A stretch of DNA of 50,197 nt from Actinomycetota bacterium (GTDB lineage Bacteria; Actinomycetota; UBA4738; HRBIN12). The DNA is taken from the NCBI GenBank assembly GCA_035640355.1, contig DASQWI010000024.1, positions 1-50,197 on the forward strand. Direction: 5' to 3'. This document shows, one piece after another, positions 1 through 8,846 of this stretch. How positions within the stretch are numbered: the stretch's first letter is position 1; each line of letters opens with the position of its first letter. The translations under genes and the position numbers were made by a program. Below the pieces are notes generated by a model. The model saw only the letters and a list, made by a program, of their open reading frames with translations, ran no database searches and was not told the origin of the DNA.

Positions 1-1
1 C

Positions 2-1504
2 CAGGACACCAACCGCGCCCAGTACCACCTGGTGAACATGCTGGCGGCCAAGCACCGCAACCTGTGCGTGGTAGGAGACGCGGACCAGGGCGTGTACTCC
101 TGGCGAGGGGCGACCATCCAGAACCTGCTGGACTTCGAGCACGACTATCCCGACGCCGCCATCTTCGTGATGGAGCAGAACTATCGCTCCACCCAGAGCA
201 TCCTCCAGGTGGCGAACGCGCTGATCGAGCACAACGTCCAGCGCAAGCCGAAGAGCCTGTGGACGGAGATCGCGGGCGGCGAGCTCGCCGTTCGCTTCCG
301 CGCCGACGACGAGCACGAGGAGGCGCTGTTCGTCGCGGAGGAGACCCATCGACTTGTCGAGGACGAAGGGCACCCGTATTCCGACATCGCCATCTTCTAC
401 CGGACCAACGCGCAGAGCCGCGTCCTGGAAGATGTCTTCATTCGCGCAGGCACGCCGTACCGAGTGATCGGCGGTGTGCGTTTCTACCAGCGCAAGGAGA
501 TCCGCGACGTCATCGCGTACCTCCGTTTGCTGCTGAACCCGCAGGATGTGGTCGCGGCCCGACGCGTGATCAACACACCGAAGCGCGGGATCGGCGACGC
601 GACGGTGACGGCCATCGAGGGGTTCGCCGCGATCGAGGGCGTCCCCTTCTTGGAGGCGGCGCGACGGGCGGACGAGATCGGTTCGCTCGCGACGAGGGCC
701 AGGGGCGCGATCGCCGGGTTCGTGCACGTCATTGACACGCTCGCCGCGGCTGTCGAGTCCGGCGCCGGACCGCAACGGATGATCGAGGCGGCCGCCACCG
801 AGTCCGGGTACCTGCTCGACCTGGAGACCGAACGGACGGTCGAGGCCGAGGGGCGGATCGAGAACATCCGGGAGCTCGGGGGCGTGGCGGCCGAGTTCGC
901 TCAGCGCGATCCCGAGGGCACGCTCGCCGACTTCCTCGAGCAGGTGTCCCTGCTCGGTGAGCAGGACGAGTACGACGAGGAGGCGGGGAGCGTGACGCTG
1001 ATGACGCTCCACAACGCCAAGGGCCTCGAGTTTCCGGTCGTGTTCGTCATCGGGCTCGAGGACGGCATCTTTCCTCACTACCGCTCGATGGGCGACCCCG
1101 CGCAGCTCGAAGAGGAACGGCGACTGATGTACGTAGGCGTGACGCGTGCTCGCGAACGCCTGTACCTGACGAACGCGTGGAGCCGAGCGCTGTTCGGACA
1201 GACGTCGTACAACCCGCCGTCGCGATTCTTGTCCGAGATTCCGAACGAGCTCGTCCGGTCACTGGAGGGCGACGACGTGGCTGACGCGGACGGCTCGGCC
1301 TCCCCGATCCGCGAGGCGGTGATGGGGCGACCGCAGTCCGTCGACATCTCGGCCGGCGACACCGTCGTCCACGACAAGTGGGGCGAGGGAGTCGTCGTCA
1401 CGGTGAACGGACGCGGCACCGACGCCGAGGCGACGGTGCGGTTCGAGGACGCGGGGGAGAAGCACCTACTCCTCGCGTACGCGCCGCTTCGGAAGGTGGG
1501 CTGA
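2..1504 (+). CDS. pcrA: UvrD/PcrA-type ATP-dependent DNA helicase, 5'-truncated
   Basis: C-terminal 500 residues of a superfamily 1A 3'-5' DNA helicase, which acts in nucleotide excision repair and clearance of replication blocks. The reading frame is open to the left edge (QDTNRAQYHLVN is classic PcrA sequence), so the Walker A part lies outside the window. Visible motifs in order: VVGDADQGVYSWRGA (motif III), EQNYRST (motif IV), TLHNAKGLEFPVVF (motif V) and EERRLMYVGVTRARERLYL (motif VI). The last 50 residues, with VHDKWGEGVV, match the C-terminal extension of actinobacterial/Firmicute PcrA. UvrD versus PcrA naming is by family resemblance only. The next gene carries an SOS box; this gene's own promoter is not in view. 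Confidence 0.95.
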   Translation, partial: QDTNRAQYHLVNMLAAKHRNLCVVGDADQGVYSWRGATIQNLLDFEHDYPDAAIFVMEQNYRSTQSILQVANALIEHNVQRKPKSLWTEIAGGELAVRFRADDEHEEALFVAEETHRLVEDEGHPYSDIAIFYRTNAQSRVLEDVFIRAGTPYRVIGGVRFYQRKEIRDVIAYLRLLLNPQDVVAARRVINTPKRGIGDATVTAIEGFAAIEGVPFLEAARRADEIGSLATRARGAIAGFVHVIDTLAAAVESGAGPQRMIEAAATESGYLLDLETERTVEAEGRIENIRELGGVAAEFAQRDPEGTLADFLEQVSLLGEQDEYDEEAGSVTLMTLHNAKGLEFPVVFVIGLEDGIFPHYRSMGDPAQLEEERRLMYVGVTRARERLYLTNAWSRALFGQTSYNPPSRFLSEIPNELVRSLEGDDVADADGSASPIREAVMGRPQSVDISAGDTVVHDKWGEGVVVTVNGRGTDAEATVRFEDAGEKHLLLAYAPLRKVG

Positions 1505-1575
1505 TCGAGCCTGGTTCGGTGGGCGGAGAGCATCGCGCCTTCTCGGTGTGATTTCTCTTTCGTGACGCTGAAGTG

Positions 1576-1604
1576 TTGACTTTCGAACGTACGTTCGATA
1601 TACT
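1576..1604 (+). promoter_or_regulatory. sigma-70-type promoter of the HNH gene
   Basis: TTGACT at 1576-1581 and TATACT at 1599-1604 with a 17-bp spacer, close to consensus. It predicts transcription from about 1611, which excludes the GTG at 1573 as the HNH start. The spacer is occupied by a LexA box. Confidence 0.75.
1584..1597 (+). promoter_or_regulatory. LexA (SOS) operator
   Basis: CGAACGTACGTTCG is a perfect 14-bp palindrome and fits the Gram-positive/actinobacterial SOS consensus CGAAC-RNRY-GTTCG at every position. It lies between the -35 and -10 boxes, where bound LexA would block RNA polymerase. Confidence 0.85.
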
Positions 1605-1674
1605 TGTTGTCCCTCCCCCGAGCCGCGAAGCCTTCGTCGGCCCCATCGAAGGCGGTCAGAAGGTTCGGGAACCC

Positions 1675-2835
1675 TTGATACAGAACGATGCCGACGCCGT
1701 CGTCGGTGAGCTGGACGAGGTCCACCGCCGCTTCGCGTCCGACGAGCGTGACCTGCTGCGTCTCATCGCTCGGGCCGACGCAGTCCGGGTTTGGAAGAAC
1801 TCCGGTGCGAGAGACATGGCGTCATGGCTCTCTATCCGCTACGGCATCACGGTCTGGAAAGCGCGTCGGTGGCTCCACGCGGCGCACGCCCTCGAGACGC
1901 TTCCGGCCTTGGCGCACGCGCTGGCGAGCGGCCGACTCGGCATCGACAAGGTCGTCGAGCTCGCGCGCTTCGCCAGCTTCGAGGACGAGGACGGCCTCAT
2001 CGCATGGGCCTCGCGAGTCTCTGTGTCGGCCGTTCGTCGCCGCGCCGATCTCGCCGTCCGGCGCGCGATCGAGGAGGTTCGCGCCGCGGATCGGCAGCGC
2101 TTCGTGAATTGGTGGTATTCGGAGGATGGAGCTCGGTTCGGCATCGAAGGCGAGCTCCCCGCGGCCGACGGCGCCGTCGTGGCCAAGGCGATCGACCGGC
2201 TTGCCGAGCGTATCCCCACGATGCCGGGGGAGGACGGCGAGCTGTTCGCGAGCGCGCGCAAAGCAGACGCGCTGGTGGCCCTGTGCTCGTCGCGGATCGG
2301 GGAAGATCCGGACACCGATCGCGCTACGGTCGTCGTCCACATGCGCGAGGGCGCGTCGGCCGCGGGATCACCGAGTGGCGCGGACATCGAAGACGGCCCC
2401 GTGATCGCTTCACAAACGGCGGAGCGGCTGCGCTGCGAGTCGAGGACGCAGACGGTCGTCGAGGATGCGGCCGGCGAGCCGCTCGCGCTGGGACGGATGA
2501 GCAGGTTCCCCTCAGCCGCGATGCTTCGTCAGCTTCGCTACCGAGACGTCGGATGCACGTTCCCGGGCTGCGGATCGGTGCGGTTCGTGAAGGCGCACCA
2601 CATCGTGTGGTGGCGGCATGGTGGCCGGACGGACCTCGACAACCTGGTGCTCGTGTGCACGTTCCATCACCGGCTCCTTCACGAGCACGGCTGGACGGTC
2701 GCGAGGCCTGGGGGTGCCGTCGGATGGTTCCGACCAGATGGCACGAGGTTCGTTCCCGGCCCCGCGCCGCCCGAGCTGCCGATCAAGATCCCCGAAGCTT
2801 TTCGGTTACGCCACGGACTTCCAAGCAGGTGGTGA
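1675..2835 (+). CDS. DUF222/13E12-type HNH endonuclease domain protein
   Basis: About 386 residues: an N-terminal DUF222 region (helical, WLSIRYGIT..ARRWLHAAHAL) and a C-terminal HNH nuclease module with CTFPGCG, KAHHIVWW, DLDNLVLVC and HHRLLHE, giving the Cys pairs and His residues of the metal site. It belongs to the actinobacterial 13E12-repeat family; some mycobacterial members are SOS-regulated. Start: a GTG at 1573 is in frame but lies upstream of the predicted transcription start, so I use TTG 1675, preceded by AGAAGG at about 10 nt. The LexA box predicts induction by DNA damage. The biological role of the family is not settled; nuclease activity is inferred from the motif. Confidence 0.85.
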   Translation: MIQNDADAVVGELDEVHRRFASDERDLLRLIARADAVRVWKNSGARDMASWLSIRYGITVWKARRWLHAAHALETLPALAHALASGRLGIDKVVELARFASFEDEDGLIAWASRVSVSAVRRRADLAVRRAIEEVRAADRQRFVNWWYSEDGARFGIEGELPAADGAVVAKAIDRLAERIPTMPGEDGELFASARKADALVALCSSRIGEDPDTDRATVVVHMREGASAAGSPSGADIEDGPVIASQTAERLRCESRTQTVVEDAAGEPLALGRMSRFPSAAMLRQLRYRDVGCTFPGCGSVRFVKAHHIVWWRHGGRTDLDNLVLVCTFHHRLLHEHGWTVARPGGAVGWFRPDGTRFVPGPAPPELPIKIPEAFRLRHGLPSRW

Positions 2836-2884
2836 GTCGACGTCGATCCGTTACCGGAAGGGGCGAAGTTGTCGGCGTCGCTTG

Positions 2885-3052
2885 TTACCGGATGAGGGCG
2901 ACGTAGCCGGCGACGACGATCACGATCCCGGCAACGACCGGCGCGATCACCCACGCGAGGCCCAGTCGCCCTCGGTAGGGCCCGACGGTGCCGATCTTCG
3001 TCGTCGGCTTCAGGCCCGGAGGGCGAAAGCGGATGCGTTTTCGACCCAACAC
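2885..3052 (-). CDS. small single-span membrane protein (55 aa, hypothetical)
   Basis: A short frame filling the gap before the mutase gene. The N-terminal 30 residues are basic and proline-rich (GRKRIRFRPPGLKP), followed by one hydrophobic helix (WVIAPVVAGIVIVVAGYVAL) and a C-terminal arginine, typical of a small inner-membrane protein with positive-inside topology. Start GTG 3052, with TTG next to it as an alternative; only a weak GGA ribosome site is seen. It is transcribed away from the mutase gene and towards the end of the HNH gene. No family recognised; the reading rests on the clean helix and charge pattern. Confidence 0.5.
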   Translation of the reverse strand: MLGRKRIRFRPPGLKPTTKIGTVGPYRGRLGLAWVIAPVVAGIVIVVAGYVALIR

Positions 3053-3107
3053 CGATCCGAGTATCGCAGCGTGCCGAGCTTTCGAACGACCGACGCGCGG
3101 CCCTCGT

Positions 3108-3113
3108 TAGACT
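3108..3113 (+). promoter_or_regulatory. -10 box, probably leaderless start of the mutase B12 subunit gene
   Basis: TAGACT ends 9 nt before the ATG at 3123, so transcription would begin at or next to the start codon. No convincing ribosome binding site precedes the ATG. Confidence 0.45.
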
Positions 3114-3122
3114 GACCGCGGA

Positions 3123-3530
3123 ATGCCTGGTAAGCCGCGCATCGTCGTCGCCAAGCCGGGCCTTGATGGTCACGATCGTGGCGCCAAGGTCGTGGCGCGA
3201 GCGCTTCGCGACGCGGGGTTTGAGGTCATCTATACCGGTTTGCACCAAACGCCCGAGCAGATCGTCGAGACGGCCATCCAGGAGGATGCCGACGCGGTCG
3301 GTCTGTCGTGCCACTCGGGCGCACACATGACGCTGTTCCCCAAGGTCGTTGCGTTGCTCCGCGAACGGGACGCTGGCGACGTGCTCGTCTTCGGCGGCGG
3401 CATCATCCCCGCCGCTGACGTTCCTCGGCTGGCGGAGGCCGGCGTCGAGAAGATCTTCACGCCCGGAGCGTCGACCCGCGAGATCATCGCGTGGCTCGAC
3501 GACCGGCTCTCGCACGAGCGGGCGAGCTGA
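3123..3530 (+). CDS. mcmA2: methylmalonyl-CoA mutase, cobalamin-binding subunit
   Basis: 135-residue free-standing B12-binding domain, the equivalent of the C-terminal domain of one-chain mutases. It carries the base-off/His-on signature DGHDRG (D15, H17, G20), where the His coordinates cobalt, then SCHSGAHM and GGGIIP segments lining the nucleotide tail pocket. It should pair with the catalytic subunit encoded at 22701-24281. The stop codon touches the GTG of sucC (0 bp between), so it forms an operon with sucCD. That places production of succinyl-CoA and its conversion to succinate plus nucleoside triphosphate in one transcript. Confidence 0.92.
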   Translation: MPGKPRIVVAKPGLDGHDRGAKVVARALRDAGFEVIYTGLHQTPEQIVETAIQEDADAVGLSCHSGAHMTLFPKVVALLRERDAGDVLVFGGGIIPAADVPRLAEAGVEKIFTPGASTREIIAWLDDRLSHERAS

Positions 3531-4676
3531 GTGGACCTGTACGAGCACCAGGGCAAGGAGCTGTTCGCGAGGTACGACATCCCAGTGCCGAGAGGGATCG
3601 TCGCGACAACCGCCGAAGACGCCGCCCGCGCCACGGAGGAGCTCGGCGGGCGGTCGGTCGTGAAGATCCAGGTCCAGGTCGGCGGACGCGGCAAGGGCGG
3701 CGGCGTTGCCCTTGTCGACTCGCCGCAACACGCGGCGGAGGAAGCCGAGCGGATGCTACGCGACGGCTTCAAGGGGATGGCCGTCACGCGCGTCCTCTGT
3801 GAGGAGCTACTCCCGATCGCCCGCGAGTTCTATACGTCGCTCTTGCTGGATCGTTCGACCGGGCGGTACCTCGCGCTGATGACCGCCGAGGGCGGAGTCG
3901 ACATCGAAGAGCTCGCGCGGACTCGGCCGGAAGCGATCCGGCGCGTTCAGGTCGACCCGAGCATCGGGATGCGGCCGTTCCACGTTCGCGAGCTTGCGGC
4001 GGCACTCCCTTCGGAGTCACGACGGGGCGCGGCCGACATCATCGGGAAGGCCTACCGCATGCTCCTGGAGGTCGACGCGACGCTCGTCGAGATCAATCCA
4101 CTCGTGCAGCTCGAGGACGGTCGCGTCGTCGCCCTCGACTCCAAGGTGACGATCGACGACAGCGCGTTGTTCCGTCATCCCGACATCGAGTCGTTCCGTT
4201 CCGCGTTTCCCATCGATCCGGTCGAGGCGCGCGCGAAGGAGAAAGGCCTTCAGTACGTGAAGCTCGACGGCGACGTGGGGATCATCGGCAACGGCGCGGG
4301 GCTCGTGATGTCGACGCTCGACGTGGTGGCGCAGGCCGGCGGGCGAGCGGCGAACTTCCTCGACGTCGGCGGCGGCGCGAGCGCCGATCAGATGGCCACG
4401 TCGCTCGAGGTGGTCCTGTCCGACCCGGCGGTCAGCTCGGTATTGATCAACATCTTCGGCGGGATCACCCGCGGCGACCTGGTTGCACGAGGTGTGCTCG
4501 AGGCGCTCGAACGCGTCCAGCCGAAGGTTCCGATCGTGGTTCGCCTCGACGGGACAAACGCAGCCGAGGGCCGGAAGATCCTCGCCCAAGCGCAGCATCC
4601 AAACATCGTGTCTGCCCCGACGATGATCGAGGCCGCGCAACTTGCGGCGGCCCTCGCGAGCGGCGCCGCGGCGTGA
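3531..4676 (+). CDS. sucC: succinyl-CoA synthetase (ADP-forming), beta subunit
   Basis: 381 residues, normal length. N-terminal ATP-grasp domain (MDLYEHQGKELFARYDIPVP start, KIQVQVGGRGKGGGV nucleotide loop, LVEINPLV metal region) and C-terminal ligase-CoA domain (GIIGNGAGLVMSTLD, LDVGGGAS, INIFGGITRGD). With SucD it interconverts succinyl-CoA and succinate with substrate-level phosphorylation in the TCA cycle. GTG start abuts the preceding stop, implying coupled translation. Confidence 0.97.
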   Translation: MDLYEHQGKELFARYDIPVPRGIVATTAEDAARATEELGGRSVVKIQVQVGGRGKGGGVALVDSPQHAAEEAERMLRDGFKGMAVTRVLCEELLPIAREFYTSLLLDRSTGRYLALMTAEGGVDIEELARTRPEAIRRVQVDPSIGMRPFHVRELAAALPSESRRGAADIIGKAYRMLLEVDATLVEINPLVQLEDGRVVALDSKVTIDDSALFRHPDIESFRSAFPIDPVEARAKEKGLQYVKLDGDVGIIGNGAGLVMSTLDVVAQAGGRAANFLDVGGGASADQMATSLEVVLSDPAVSSVLINIFGGITRGDLVARGVLEALERVQPKVPIVVRLDGTNAAEGRKILAQAQHPNIVSAPTMIEAAQLAAALASGAAA

Positions 4677-4704
4677 CGGCCGTTCGCGCGCCCGCGAGCG
4701 CGCC

Positions 4705-4737
4705 GTGAGCGCACGGTGAGCGCACCGTGAGCGTCCT
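4705..4737 (+). repeat. three 11-bp tandem units across the sucD start
   Basis: GTGAGCGCACG, GTGAGCGCACC and GTGAGCGTCCT follow one another, the third containing the sucD GTG start. Because the unit is 11 bp, the upstream GTGs are out of frame with sucD. Confidence 0.6.
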
Positions 4738-5596
4738 CGTCGGGCGGGACACGCGACTGCTGGTCCAGGGCATCACGGGCAACGAGGGGACGTTCCATAC
4801 CCGTCGCAACCGCCACTACGGCACGAACGTCGTCGCGGGCGTGACTCCCGGGAAAGGCGGGCTGGACGTCGACGGCATTCCGGTGTTCGAGACGGTCGCC
4901 GACGCCGTCCGCGAGACGGACGCGAACGCGTCGATGATCTTCGTCCCACCGCGGTTCGCCGCCGATGCGATCCTGGAGGCTGTCGACGCGGGGATCGGCG
5001 TCGTCGTCGCCATCACGGAGGGCATCCCCGTCCGCGAGATGGCCGAGGTGAGCGCGTACCTCGATGGGCGTTCATCGGTCCTCGTCGGCCCGAACTGCCC
5101 CGGCGTCATCTCGCCCGGGGAGGCGAACGTGGGGATCATCCCCGGCGAGGTGTGCACGCCCGGGCGTGTCGGACTCGTCTCGCGATCGGGAACGCTCGTG
5201 TATCAGATCGTTCACGAGCTCACGAGACGCCATCTCGGGCAATCGACGTGCATCGGGATCGGCGGCGATCCGGTGCACGGGATCGGCTTCATCGACGCGC
5301 TCGCGCTGTTCTCCGACGATCCCGACACGGAGATCGTCGTCATGGTCGGCGAGATCGGCGGCGACGACGAAGAGCGCGCGGCCACGTTCATCTCCGAACG
5401 TGTCGGCAAGCCCGTCGTCGGCTACATCGCGGGGTTCACGGCGCCCCCGGGGAAACGGATGGGCCACGCCGGCGCGATCGTGACGGGGTCGAGCGGCACG
5501 GCGCAGGCCAAAGCGGAGGCGCTCGAGGCGGCCGGGGTGAAGGTGGCGCGCACGCCGACCGAGGTCGCAGAGCTGGTCCAGGTCGCGCTGTCGTGA
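4727..5596 (+). CDS. sucD: succinyl-CoA synthetase, alpha subunit
   Basis: 289 residues, standard length. N-terminal CoA-binding Rossmann domain ([23 protein letters not shown]), [10 protein letters not shown] in the middle, and the phosphohistidine loop [12 protein letters not shown] with active-site His247. Partner of SucC upstream. The only in-frame start here is GTG 4727. Its stop overlaps the GTG of the next gene by 4 bp (GTGA), extending the operon. Confidence 0.97.
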   Translation: MSVLVGRDTRLLVQGITGNEGTFHTRRNRHYGTNVVAGVTPGKGGLDVDGIPVFETVADAVRETDANASMIFVPPRFAADAILEAVDAGIGVVVAITEGIPVREMAEVSAYLDGRSSVLVGPNCPGVISPGEANVGIIPGEVCTPGRVGLVSRSGTLVYQIVHELTRRHLGQSTCIGIGGDPVHGIGFIDALALFSDDPDTEIVVMVGEIGGDDEERAATFISERVGKPVVGYIAGFTAPPGKRMGHAGAIVTGSSGTAQAKAEALEAAGVKVARTPTEVAELVQVALS

Positions 5597-6930
5597 GCCG
5601 GGGTGGCCTCCGCCACCTCGGTGAAGCACTCGCGCGAGGCGCCGTGACGTTCGTCGTCCTCGCCGCGATCGGCCAAACCCTCGCGTTCGGTGCACGGATC
5701 GTCGCCGGGACCGGTCCCTCGGTCGTCACGACCGCGAAGATCGGCGCGATCTACGTCGGCGCGTTCAACCACATCGCTATCGAGGTTCATGTCGCCGACG
5801 ACGCGTCGATGGCTGGCGGTTCCGGCTCGACATCCGTCTCGATCGGCGTCGCCTTTCTCGCGGTCACCGCCCTCGGGTTATGGCTGGTGTTCCGGAGTGG
5901 TCGCTCCGTCGCCCAACGGGCCGGCGGAACCGTTCCTCGACGGATGCTGCTCGGTGCGGCGGTTGCGCCGGCGTACGCCGCATTGGTCTTCGCACTCGCA
6001 TTGTTTGTCGAGGTCCGGACGTCGCTTCGGTTCGGTGGATTCTCGTCCCCGGATCTGCGCGTGTCGCTCTCGGCCTGGCAGGCGCTCGTGCTCCCGTTCT
6101 CTCTCGCGGCGGCCGCGGGCGCGTCTGGCGGCATCGCCTCCGCGTTGGCGAGCGCCGAGGCGACGGTTCCGCTGCGAGCCGCACGTGCCGCGATCGCGGG
6201 AGGGTGGCGGATGTTCGTCCTCGGTCTCGCGCTTTCGATCGGCGGGCTGTTCGTCGCCGGTGTGGCGCAAGCCGACGACGCCGTCGCGTTCCTCACGCCG
6301 TCAACGGCAAGCTATTGGAGGGCGGTGTTCGACCGCCCGGATGTCGGTGTTGCCGCATTCGCGCATCACGTCGCCGTGGTTCCGAACGAGGCGATGTGGA
6401 CGCTCGTACCGGCGATGGGCGGCTGCGATGTGATCCGCGGAGACATCGACGCGGATCTTCTCTGTTACGGACGATTCGCCGGACTCAAAGCGCCAAGCTC
6501 CGGCAACGGTCTTCTCCTGCCGGTCGGGCACGGCGGGCTCCCGTCGGAGCAACTGCCGGACCTCTACCTCGCCTTTCTTCTCGTTCCCGCCGTGGCGACG
6601 CTCCTGGGCGGGCGCCACGCCGCCGCGGTCGCCGAGCGTGCCGGTCGGAAGGGGTGGTCCATCGGCGCCGCGAGCGGACTCGTCTTCGCAGCGCTCGTCG
6701 CTGCGGGTTCGCTCCTCGCGACGGTCGTGATCACTTACGGCGCCGCGGGCGGAGCCAACGCGGGATGGATCCTGTTCGGTCCGCACGCGCTCACGGGGAC
6801 GGCGCTCGCGATCGGCTGGGGATGCATCGGCGGTGCGGTCGGTGCGGCGACGACCTCACGCGCTCGAACGCCAACCGAAGCGGGCCTCGACGGAGGGCGA
6901 AACGCGTCGGGCCGTGATGTCAGCTGGTGA
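5593..6930 (+). CDS. polytopic membrane protein, DUF6350-like
   Basis: 445 residues with about eight hydrophobic segments (roughly 17-37, 83-99, 117-138, 158-185, 203-224, 325-340, 357-382, 395-420) and a long loop near 230-320 containing two Cys. No enzymatic motif recognised. The GTG start overlaps the sucD stop by 4 bp, and the position between sucD and purN matches that of DUF6350 membrane proteins in Streptomyces and relatives; the family call rests on topology and synteny, not on a search. The in-frame run upstream of 5593 is a shadow of sucD. The 3' end overlaps the convergent gene by 11 bp. Confidence 0.75.
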   Translation: MSRGGLRHLGEALARGAVTFVVLAAIGQTLAFGARIVAGTGPSVVTTAKIGAIYVGAFNHIAIEVHVADDASMAGGSGSTSVSIGVAFLAVTALGLWLVFRSGRSVAQRAGGTVPRRMLLGAAVAPAYAALVFALALFVEVRTSLRFGGFSSPDLRVSLSAWQALVLPFSLAAAAGASGGIASALASAEATVPLRAARAAIAGGWRMFVLGLALSIGGLFVAGVAQADDAVAFLTPSTASYWRAVFDRPDVGVAAFAHHVAVVPNEAMWTLVPAMGGCDVIRGDIDADLLCYGRFAGLKAPSSGNGLLLPVGHGGLPSEQLPDLYLAFLLVPAVATLLGGRHAAAVAERAGRKGWSIGAASGLVFAALVAAGSLLATVVITYGAAGGANAGWILFGPHALTGTALAIGWGCIGGAVGAATTSRARTPTEAGLDGGRNASGRDVSW

Positions 6931-7381
6931 AACCGCCGGTATCCGTCGGCGGCGGCCCCATGGTTGTGCCGCCGGTCGTCGCGCCGGCCTGGTGTTCCTG
7001 CCAGCGCATCCAGCCGCCGTAACCGATCGCCAGCGCGAGCAGCAGGCCGATCCACGCGAAGATGTAGATGGAGTCGCTGTCGACGATGATCTTCAGGATG
7101 GTGAACAGCAGGATCCCCGCCGCGAGCCCTGCGCTGATGAGCGCGCGGGGGGCGTTGATCTCCATGTTCGCAAGCGCGAGGCCTTCCCAAACGAGCAGGG
7201 CGATGACGAGCAGCAGGTTCAGCACGCCGATGCCCTCGATCCCGCTTGCGGTGATGCACTGGCCGACGAAGCAGACTCGCTGCCAGGCGAGGAGAAGATC
7301 GATCAGATAGAGGACGCCGGCGCCGAGCAGGATCTTGCTCGCCGTCGACAGCTTGGACATGTCAAAACCGGTCTGCGACAT
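6920..7381 (-). CDS. four-span membrane protein (153 aa, hypothetical)
   Basis: Four hydrophobic helices (about 17-32, 51-71, 79-100, 105-123) between a short basic N-terminus and a Thr/Gly/Pro-rich tail (GATTGGTTMGPPPTDTGG). Cys37 and Cys42 lie in the first external loop and could form a disulfide. The ATG at 7381 is set by a strong AAAGGAG seven nt upstream; the frame continues further upstream but without membrane or coding character. Probably co-transcribed with the zinc-finger membrane protein 71 bp upstream. Function unknown. Confidence 0.75.
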   Translation of the reverse strand: MSQTGFDMSKLSTASKILLGAGVLYLIDLLLAWQRVCFVGQCITASGIEGIGVLNLLLVIALLVWEGLALANMEINAPRALISAGLAAGILLFTILKIIVDSDSIYIFAWIGLLLALAIGYGGWMRWQEHQAGATTGGTTMGPPPTDTGGFTS

Positions 7382-7452
7382 GACGCTCCTTTCGCGGGCT
7401 TCCCATTGGCCGCCCGGCAACCCGCCTATCGAACACCGTGCCTGCAATCGAG

Positions 7453-8055
7453 TCAAACATGAACGCCGACGCGGCCACGCGAGCGGATGCGGGCACCGAT
7501 GGCGGCGATCGTCGCCGCGAAACCCGCGCCGAGGGCGACCCAGGGGCCGAGCCACGGCGAGGTGAACGGCCGGGGCCGAACCAACGCCAGCACGCAGGCC
7601 GCGGCGACTGCCACTCCAGCGAGCGTTGCGAGCACGTCGAGGACGGGCGGCGCGCGGCGTGTGAACGATCCGATAAGCGAGATCACGAGCCCGAGGCTGG
7701 CGGCAATAGCTGCCACCATCGACCATGCGGGTGTGTCGCTCCATGCTCCGAGCACGTCCGAGCCCGCCCCGAAACGGCTCCATGGCAGCGCGGTGGAGAT
7801 GACCGCGACGGCGAAGGCGACGGTCGCCGCAACCCGCGCGCGCTGCGCCGGATCACGCTCCGGGACCTCGGGAAGCGAGGGGTCCGGCCCGATCGCCGCC
7901 TCCAGGCACTCTGGACCAAGCACGCGGCCTCGCACCGGAACGGCGCATCCCAGACACAACGGGCGCCCGCATCGGTCGCAGGTCGCGACCGACGCTCGCG
8001 ATGGATGCGACCGGCACCGTTCGGTCCCTCGCGACGCGCGTTCTTCGGTCACCAC
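7453..8055 (-). CDS. membrane protein with N-terminal B-box-like zinc finger
   Basis: 200 residues. The first 50 hold a Cys/His cluster C14-x2-H17...C26-x2-C29...C34-x2-C37...C50, as in B-box-type zinc-binding modules found at the N-terminus of many actinobacterial membrane proteins. Four hydrophobic helices follow (about 75-92, 107-130, 138-160, 167-187). GTG start at 8055 (a second GTG is next to it); a TACGCT box 6 nt upstream suggests a leaderless transcript. It is divergent from purN. The role is unknown; the zinc module probably mediates protein contacts. Confidence 0.72.
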   Translation of the reverse strand: MVTEERASRGTERCRSHPSRASVATCDRCGRPLCLGCAVPVRGRVLGPECLEAAIGPDPSLPEVPERDPAQRARVAATVAFAVAVISTALPWSRFGAGSDVLGAWSDTPAWSMVAAIAASLGLVISLIGSFTRRAPPVLDVLATLAGVAVAAACVLALVRPRPFTSPWLGPWVALGAGFAATIAAIGARIRSRGRVGVHV

Positions 8056-8061
8056 GGTCGA

Positions 8062-8067
8062 AGCGTA
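8062..8067 (-). promoter_or_regulatory. -10 box for the zinc-finger membrane protein
   Basis: TACGCT on the minus strand, 6 nt before the GTG at 8055, giving a leaderless or near-leaderless mRNA. Confidence 0.4.
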
Positions 8068-8168
8068 CCGCCGGCGTTGTTACCTTCCCGAGCGACGCGA
8101 GCTCCGACGGTCACGACCGCGCGGTATTCAACTGAGGTCGTTTGACGCTTCTCGACGAGGTGCCTAGC

Positions 8169-8792
8169 GTGCGCGCCGTGGCGGACGCGCGAGTCGCCGT
8201 TCTCGCGTCGGGGGAGGGCACCAATCTGCAGGCCCTACTCCACGATCCCGTCGTCGGTCCTTGGATCGTCCTCGCGGTGAGCGATCGTGCGAACGCACGC
8301 GCGCTCGAGCGCGCGCGCTCGCACGAGGTCGAGACCGTCTTTCTCGATCCGTCCGCCCACAACGACCGGGTCTCCTTCGACCGGGCGCTCCTCGAGATCC
8401 TCCTCGCTCGCTCGATCGACGTCGTTGCGCTCGCCGGGTTCATGCGGATCGTGGGTCCCGACGTCGTCCGCGCGTTCGCCGGCAGGATCCTGAACGTCCA
8501 CCCCGCGCTGCTCCCGGCATTCCCGGGAACGACCTCGGTCGCGGACGCGCTCGCGTGGGGAGTGAAGCTCACCGGCGTCACGGTGCATTTCGTGGACGAG
8601 GAGGTCGATCACGGGCCGATCGTCTTCCAGGACGCCGTTCCCGTTCACCCGAGCGACGATTGGGATTCTCTCGAGGAACGGGTGCATGAGGCGGAGCACC
8701 GTTTGCTGCCGGCTGCGATCCGCGCGCTCGTCGAGGGCCGCATCACGATCGAAGGACGCATCGTCAGGGTGCTGGAGAAAGCGCCCGCGTGA
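8169..8792 (+). CDS. purN: phosphoribosylglycinamide formyltransferase
   Basis: 207 residues. Third step of purine synthesis: transfer of formyl from 10-formyl-THF to GAR. Motifs: VAVLASGEGTNLQAL (GAR phosphate loop), NVHPALLPAFPG with catalytic Asn and His, and VHFVDEEVDHGPI with the catalytic Asp. The frame opens at TTG 8142, but GTG 8169 has GAGGTG six nt upstream and gives the usual short N-terminus. Next to purH; the formyl donor is supplied by the FolD gene downstream. Confidence 0.94.
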   Translation: MRAVADARVAVLASGEGTNLQALLHDPVVGPWIVLAVSDRANARALERARSHEVETVFLDPSAHNDRVSFDRALLEILLARSIDVVALAGFMRIVGPDVVRAFAGRILNVHPALLPAFPGTTSVADALAWGVKLTGVTVHFVDEEVDHGPIVFQDAVPVHPSDDWDSLEERVHEAEHRLLPAAIRALVEGRITIEGRIVRVLEKAPA

Positions 8793-8846
8793 CGCTCAGC
8801 CGCCGAGGAGCCGCCACGTGAGCTCAGCCGGCGTGGAGGTGCCGGT

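Noticed and set aside
1573-1674. GTG at 1573 as start of the HNH gene
   Set aside because: The codons overlap the -35/-10 promoter and LexA box, upstream of the predicted transcription start.
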